From: Eubacteriales bacterium
GTDB lineage: Bacteria > Bacillota > Clostridia > Lachnospirales > Lachnospiraceae
Length of the DNA: 55,173 nt
Reading direction: 5' to 3'
NCBI GenBank assembly: GCA_030524225.1
Contig: JAUNGV010000014.1
Coordinates: 1 to 55,173 of the forward strand
The notes below the pieces were generated by a model that was not told where the DNA came from, searched no databases, and was given only the letters and a program-made list of their open reading frames with translations. Shown piece by piece: positions 50,702 to 55,173 of this stretch (positions within the stretch are counted from its first letter, which is position 1; each line of letters opens with the position of its first letter). Both the position numbers and the translations under genes were made by a program.

Positions 50702-51799
50702 ATGAATTTACAGATCAAATCAGCAGATGAATGCCGCTACGATGCGGTGAGCCTGGGAGAGGTGATGCTGCGGCTCGATCCCGGCGAGGGGAGAATCCGC
50801 ACGGCGCGCTCTTTCCGCGCGTGGGAAGGCGGTGGAGAGTACAATGTGATCCGCGGTCTGCGCCGGTGCTTCGGAATGCGCACGGCAGTGCTGACGGCTT
50901 TTGCGGACAATGAGGTCGGAAAGCTCATGGAGGATTTCATCCTGCAGGGAGGTGTGGACACCTCGCTGATCAAATGGATGAAGACGGACGGCATCGGGCG
51001 GGTTTGCCGCAACGGGTTAAACTTTACGGAGCGCGGCTTTGGCATCCGCGGTGCGGTGGGGTGTTCTGACCGCGCGAACACGGCGATCTCCAAGGCGACG
51101 CCGGAGGATTTTGACTTCGAGTATCTGTTCGGGACGCTGGGCGTGCGTTGGCTCCACACGGGCGGTATTTACGCGGCGCTCTCGGAGCAGGCCTGCGAGA
51201 CGGTGCTGGCGGCGATCAAGACGGCGAAGAAGTACGGGACGATCGTCTCCTACGATCTGAACTACCGCCCTTCGATGTGGAGCGCGATCGGCGGACAGGC
51301 CAAGGCGCAGGAGATCAACAAGGAGATTGCGCAGTACGTCGATGTGATGATCGGCAATGAGGAGGACTTCACGGCGTGTCTTGGCTTTGCGATCGAGGGA
51401 AATGACGAGGGGCTGAAAAAGCTCAATCTCGAGGGCTACAAAAAGATGATCAACGAGGCGGCGAAGGTCTACCCGAATTTCAAGGTGGTGGCGACGACGC
51501 TGCGCACGGTCAGGACGGCCAGCGTCAACGACTGGAGCGCGCTTTGCTGGGCGGACGGACAGATTTACAAGGCCCACGACTATCAGGAACTCGAGATCAT
51601 GGACCGCGTGGGCGGCGGCGATTCCTTCGCGTCGGGGCTCGTATACGGGCTGATGACCACCGGCGATCCGGAGAAGGCGGTTAATTACGGGGCAGCGCAC
51701 GGTGCGCTGGCGATGACGACACCGGGCGATACGACGATGGCGAGCCGGGAAGAGGTTGAGGCGCTGATGAGCGGCGGCGGTGCGAGAGTGAAGAGATAA
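50702..51799 (+). CDS. kdgK: 2-keto-3-deoxygluconate kinase (PfkB family sugar kinase)
   Basis: The 365-residue kinase phosphorylates 2-keto-3-deoxygluconate to KDPG, the substrate of the aldolase encoded just before. It has the PfkB N-terminus DAVSLGEVMLRLDPGEG with EGGGEYNVIRGLRRCFG. The C-terminal signature is DRVGGGDSFASGLVYGLM, with the catalytic aspartate in GGGDS. It is some 50 residues longer than E. coli KdgK, like other Firmicute members. Assignment to KDG rather than another sugar rests on context as well as on family. Its start follows GGAGAG and the structured leader. Confidence 0.9.
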   Translation: MNLQIKSADECRYDAVSLGEVMLRLDPGEGRIRTARSFRAWEGGGEYNVIRGLRRCFGMRTAVLTAFADNEVGKLMEDFILQGGVDTSLIKWMKTDGIGRVCRNGLNFTERGFGIRGAVGCSDRANTAISKATPEDFDFEYLFGTLGVRWLHTGGIYAALSEQACETVLAAIKTAKKYGTIVSYDLNYRPSMWSAIGGQAKAQEINKEIAQYVDVMIGNEEDFTACLGFAIEGNDEGLKKLNLEGYKKMINEAAKVYPNFKVVATTLRTVRTASVNDWSALCWADGQIYKAHDYQELEIMDRVGGGDSFASGLVYGLMTTGDPEKAVNYGAAHGALAMTTPGDTTMASREEVEALMSGGGARVKR

Positions 51800-51905
51800 C
51801 ACGGCGTCAGAAAAGTAAGCGGAGGCGTTTTCATTCTGCGGCAAATAGGGTACTATATCATAGAACCGGGCAAAAATAGAATGAGCCAAAGAAAAGGAGC
51901 GCCAA

Positions 51906-53564
51906 GTGGAATTTCTGGAACAAAAAGTGAAGTCGATACCGCGCAATCTCCGAATCTGCCTGTGCAGCGGGTTGCTCTTCGGATTTCTGACGCATTTGTT
52001 TATGCTGACAAACAAGCTCTCGAACTGGGATGATCTCTCGAACTTCAACGGCTACGGCGTCGGCGGCGAGCTGGGGCGCTGGGTGCTGCGCTTTGTGCAT
52101 CCGCTGGCGACGAAGCTGAGCAATCCGTGGGTCAACGGGAGTCTCGCCATCCTGCTGATTAGCGTGGCGTGCACACTGATCTATGCGATTCTCGGACTGC
52201 GCACCCGCGTCTCGGCGGTGCTGCTGCCGATGATTTTCATGACGTTTCCGAGTCTTGCCAGCACGATGACCTTTATGTTTACGGTGGATCTCTACGCGAT
52301 CGGCCTGCTGCTGGCGGTGCTGGCGGCGTATCTCGCGATCCGCTGCCGGTACGGTTTTATCTGGGGCATGATCCCGCTGATTCTCAGTCTCGGTATCTAT
52401 CAGGCATACGTCTGCTTTACGATCACCCTGCTGCTGCTGCGCTGGATCGGGGATGAGATTGACCGGAGTGCGGCGAACGAGCCGTTTTCCATTCCGCAGA
52501 CTGTGAAAAAGGCGATCTCCTATGCAGTAATGCTGGGAGCAGGGACGGGGCTTTATATCGTGATCGCCCATCTGCGCTACCCGCTGCTGGGCTCGGAAAC
52601 CCACAACGGCGTCGGAGAGATGGGGCAGATCAATCCGCTGCGCGTGCCGGTCTACTGCGCCAAGGCGCTGCTGCGGGTGCTGAAATACTTTACGGGAGGC
52701 TACAGCTTCCAGACTTCCTTTGTGGCGGCGGTCAATGTCCTCGCGGTTCTGCTGGTGATCGTCCTGTTCCTTTTTGTCGCGAAAAGGGCGGCGCTGTTCC
52801 GGAACCGCGCCCGCGCGCTCTGGACGGTTTTGCTGGCGCTTCTGTTTCCGATCGCGATCAGCTTCATTGACATCATGTCGCCGGATGCGAATTTCTCGAT
52901 GCTGATGCTCTATCAGTACGCCTTTGTCTATGTGCTCCTGCTCTGTCTCGGCGAGCGCTGGGAAAACCGGGAGAAGACGGAAGATTACGGAAGGGAAAGA
53001 GAGCTCCGCACAGAAAAACAGCAGATTGGAACGGGGGCGCAGGGTGAATGCGTGAGTGCGTCGGAGACGAAGACAGCGCGTCCCGGACAGAGCATCTCCG
53101 GCAGATCCCTGCTCCCTCTGTTCGGAATTCTGCTGATTCTCGCCTCGAGCTACGGGGATTACGTCGTGACCGGAGAAGCCTATTTCCGGATGGATCTGAC
53201 GTATGAGCGTGTGTACGGCTATTTTGACAGGATGATTGAGAAAGTGGAGGCGCAGGAGGGGTACTCGCCGGAGGATTCGATTTATATTCTGGGCACCTTC
53301 GATGAGAACACGATCAACAGCTACGCGCTGGAGGAGGAGCGGTTCTACGATTTCTCCGGCGTGGCACTGGAGTACGGGCTGATTACGCCCGGCACCCGGG
53401 AGAATTTCCTGCGGATTTATTTCGGAAAGCCGGTGGAGAATTCCATGAGCGAGGAGGGAGAGGCAATCCGCGCCAGCGAGGAGTACCGGGTGATGACAGA
53501 CTACCCGGCGGACGGCAGCATTGCCAGAATCGGGGATGCCTGGGTGGTTCGGATCAGCGAATAG
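51906..53564 (+). CDS. Glucosyltransferase-domain (GtrII-like) integral membrane protein
   Basis: The 552-residue membrane protein has about ten hydrophobic segments. It resembles the glucosyltransferase family PF14264 of phage-type glucosyl modification proteins, with WDDLSNFNGYGVGGELGRWV and FPSLASTMTFMFTVDLYAIG as typical early segments. Such proteins add sugars from a lipid-linked donor to surface polymers. A hydrophilic stretch at about 355-400 is variable. Residues after 430 form a probable extracellular domain. The start is GTG at 51906 with AAAAGGAG at 6 nt. It has no partner genes for a flippase or donor synthesis nearby, so the target is unknown. Confidence 0.78.
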   Translation: MEFLEQKVKSIPRNLRICLCSGLLFGFLTHLFMLTNKLSNWDDLSNFNGYGVGGELGRWVLRFVHPLATKLSNPWVNGSLAILLISVACTLIYAILGLRTRVSAVLLPMIFMTFPSLASTMTFMFTVDLYAIGLLLAVLAAYLAIRCRYGFIWGMIPLILSLGIYQAYVCFTITLLLLRWIGDEIDRSAANEPFSIPQTVKKAISYAVMLGAGTGLYIVIAHLRYPLLGSETHNGVGEMGQINPLRVPVYCAKALLRVLKYFTGGYSFQTSFVAAVNVLAVLLVIVLFLFVAKRAALFRNRARALWTVLLALLFPIAISFIDIMSPDANFSMLMLYQYAFVYVLLLCLGERWENREKTEDYGRERELRTEKQQIGTGAQGECVSASETKTARPGQSISGRSLLPLFGILLILASSYGDYVVTGEAYFRMDLTYERVYGYFDRMIEKVEAQEGYSPEDSIYILGTFDENTINSYALEEERFYDFSGVALEYGLITPGTRENFLRIYFGKPVENSMSEEGEAIRASEEYRVMTDYPADGSIARIGDAWVVRISE

Positions 53565-53593
53565 GGAAGCTGGGCGGTTTATGCGCTCTCTTC

Positions 53594-53624
53594 GGGAACC
53601 GCATTGCGGTTCCCTTCTTTGTTT
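53594..53624 (+). terminator. Rho-independent terminator after the membrane protein gene
   Basis: A 9-bp perfect stem, GGGAACCGC/GCGGTTCCC (53594-53602, 53606-53614), has the loop ATT and is followed by TTCTTTGTTT. It lies between two convergent genes and may also slow transcription from the other side. Confidence 0.85.
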
Positions 53625-55128
53625 ACTCGGATAAGGTGAGGAATACGACGCTGCATGGCGGAAGGGTAATAGTGAGCGTGCCGTCGCCTGCGCGCTGCAC
53701 GTCGTCAAAGGATTCTACGCGCACGCGGTCGGGCGTTTCAAAGGTATTGTGGGCGTCTATCGCCCCCGTCACAACCGTGGCCGAGACCCCGGCAGGAGAG
53801 AAGGCAACCGGAAGCAGCTGTATGGTTTCGGTGCAGTCGGGCGAAGCGTTCACGAGCGAAAGATGGATTCGCCCCTCCGCGTCAAGGGACGCGCTGTGCG
53901 ACAGCTGCGGATAGAGATATTCGCCTTCCCCGATGGTGCTGTTTTCCAGATAACTGCCCAGGAGCTGACCGTCCATATGTTCTTTGTACTGAAGGAACAC
54001 GTGATAGGTGGGCGTTTTGACCATGCGGGGGCCTTCGGTCAGAAGGACAGACTGCGGGACGTTGACCATCTGGGCGAGATTGGCCATGCGGACGCGATCA
54101 GCGTGCTGGTTGAAAATGTTGAGCGTGACGGCGGCAACGATGGCGTCGCGCATGGTGTTTTGCTGGTAGAGAAAGCCGGGATTGGTGCCGGGTTCTACCT
54201 CGTACCAGCAGCCCCACTCATCGACAATTAAACCGAGCCGTCTGTCAGGATCGTACTGATTCATGATATCGCTGTGTCTTTGGATGAGCGTGTCCATATA
54301 CCAGGCTTTGGCGATCGTTTCGTGATACGCGGCGCGGTCGAATCCAAGCGCAGGTTTTTTCTGTGCAAAGCTGCCGGGCGTTGTATAATAATGAAGAGAA
54401 ATACCGTTGACGAGACCGGAGTCAGGAGCGGGAAGAGCCTTCAGCAGCTCCTGCGTCCATGCGTAGTCGTTGGCGTTGGGACCACAGGCGATTTTGTACA
54501 GAGTCTTGTCGCCGTAATTGCGGCAGTAGGTAGCGTAGCGGCGGTAGAGATCGGCGTAAGCCTGCGGGCGCAGATTGCCGCCGCAGCCCCAGCTCTCATT
54601 GCCGACGCCGAAAAACGGAACGTCCCAGGGCTGCTCCTGTCCGTTGGAGGCGCGCAGCTGCGTCATGGGTGAGGTGCCGTCGAAGGTCAGATACTCCACC
54701 CACTCGCTCATTTCCTGCACGGTGCCGCTGCCGACATTGCCGTTGATGTAGGGACGGCAGCCGATCTGGCGGCACAGTTCCAGAAATTCGTGGGTTCCGA
54801 AGCTGTTGTCCTCGAGAACGCCGCCCCAGTGCGTGTTGATCATTTTTTTGCGCTGCTGTTTGGGACCGATGCCGTCTTTCCAGTGATATTCGTCGGCAAA
54901 GCATCCGCCTGGCCAGCGCAGTACCGGGACGCGCAGATCGCGCAGCGCGGCCACGACATCGTTCCTCATTCCGTTGGTGTGGGGAATCATGGTATTGTCT
55001 TCGCCGACGAACAGGCCTTCGTAGATGCAGCGGCCGAGATGCTCGGCGAAATGTCCGTAGATCTCCCGATGGATTTTAGCTTTTTTTTCCAGTGTGTTAA
55101 TAACGAGTCTTTTCATAGAAATATCCAT
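53623..55128 (-). CDS. Alpha-L-arabinofuranosidase, glycoside hydrolase family 51
   Basis: The 501-residue enzyme releases terminal arabinofuranose from arabinan or arabinoxylan fragments. It has no signal peptide and acts in the cytoplasm. Key motifs are the N-terminal [20 protein letters not shown] and [13 protein letters not shown]. The acid/base glutamate is in [10 protein letters not shown] and the nucleophile glutamate in [11 protein letters not shown]. The C-terminal beta-sandwich ends in [13 protein letters not shown] start it at the ATG at 55128, with AAAGG 6-7 nt upstream. Another ATG four codons later is possible, and the frame also extends nine codons further upstream. It converges with the membrane protein gene. 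Any upstream operon partners lie outside the window. Confidence 0.93.
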   Translation of the reverse strand: MDISMKRLVINTLEKKAKIHREIYGHFAEHLGRCIYEGLFVGEDNTMIPHTNGMRNDVVAALRDLRVPVLRWPGGCFADEYHWKDGIGPKQQRKKMINTHWGGVLEDNSFGTHEFLELCRQIGCRPYINGNVGSGTVQEMSEWVEYLTFDGTSPMTQLRASNGQEQPWDVPFFGVGNESWGCGGNLRPQAYADLYRRYATYCRNYGDKTLYKIACGPNANDYAWTQELLKALPAPDSGLVNGISLHYYTTPGSFAQKKPALGFDRAAYHETIAKAWYMDTLIQRHSDIMNQYDPDRRLGLIVDEWGCWYEVEPGTNPGFLYQQNTMRDAIVAAVTLNIFNQHADRVRMANLAQMVNVPQSVLLTEGPRMVKTPTYHVFLQYKEHMDGQLLGSYLENSTIGEGEYLYPQLSHSASLDAEGRIHLSLVNASPDCTETIQLLPVAFSPAGVSATVVTGAIDAHNTFETPDRVRVESFDDVQRAGDGTLTITLPPCSVVFLTLSE

Positions 55129-55173
55129 TCCGCCGCCTTTTAGTTGGCGGCACAAATAGTAATGAAAGTGTTT

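Noticed and set aside
14882-50704. A conserved short frame MADAN(W/L) in the leader copies, suggesting a leader peptide
   Set aside because: It arises because P3 (GACGCAAAT) follows ATGGCA or GTGGCA. It has no ribosome binding site, and its frame relative to the downstream gene differs between copies. Conservation is at the level of nucleotide pairing.

Overview
The window reads as chromosome of a Gram-positive anaerobe of the Clostridia, most likely a gut member of the Lachnospiraceae. This is inferred from gene content: formate-tetrahydrofolate ligase, superoxide reductase, a YesM/YesN-type two-component system, GH36/GH65/GH16/GH51 enzymes, NhaC, strong AGGAGG-type ribosome binding sites and tight ATGA/TGATG gene overlaps. 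No species can be named from sequence reading alone. Most of the window is GC-rich. The stretch from about 21.4 to 33.6 kb is visibly AT-richer, most clearly the GH16 gene and the two-component system.

Layout. 0-6.4 kb is mostly minus strand: a partial tRNA-Pro, a decayed Rpn-type nuclease fragment, rarA, a MATE exporter, a histidine phosphatase, an rRNA methyltransferase of the RlmI type and a superoxide reductase. 6.7-9.1 kb holds a GH36 alpha-galactosidase. 9.3-10.8 kb is a candidate toxin-antitoxin pair, an HTH protein plus a stand-alone HipA-like kinase, behind a 20-bp perfect palindrome. 10.8-11.1 kb is a dense series of hairpins without a convincing gene. 11.4-16.4 kb is a glycerol-3-phosphate/glycerol operon ending in glpK. 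16.7-21.2 kb carries nhaC, a C39-like protein, a small Smr protein and fhs. 21.5-33.5 kb is a carbohydrate cluster: ABC importer, PIG-L deacetylase, GH65 phosphorylase, HAD phosphatase, secreted GH16 with a frameshifted signal peptide, and a response regulator/histidine kinase pair. 33.6-39.8 kb has TetR, oleate hydratase, a DUF4091 protein and a ROK regulator. 40.2-43.7 kb has a sorbitol/xylitol-type dehydrogenase, a methyltransferase and a DUF3791/DUF3990 cassette. 43.7-51.8 kb encodes the complete isomerase pathway for hexuronates (uxaC, uxaB, uxaA, eda, kdgK) with a divergent AraC regulator. 51.9-55.2 kb has a glucosyltransferase-like membrane protein and a convergent GH51 arabinofuranosidase.

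The most interesting signal is a recurrent structured 5' leader of about 95-140 nt. Full copies sit immediately in front of five different genes or cassettes: glpK, the zinc dehydrogenase, the DUF3791/DUF3990 cassette, uxaC and kdgK. Divergent or partial copies precede uxaB and the methyltransferase, and a degenerate tandem copy precedes the uxaC leader. Each full copy has a hairpin with the loop core GGAGCG, a second hairpin, and then CGCTCC followed five bases later by the Shine-Dalgarno sequence. CGCTCC can pair either with the hairpin loop (a pseudoknot) or, through its CTCC, with the Shine-Dalgarno. That is the architecture of a translational switch. One 5' hairpin shows compensatory changes between copies. 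I do not recognise this as a known riboswitch class, but I could not run a search.
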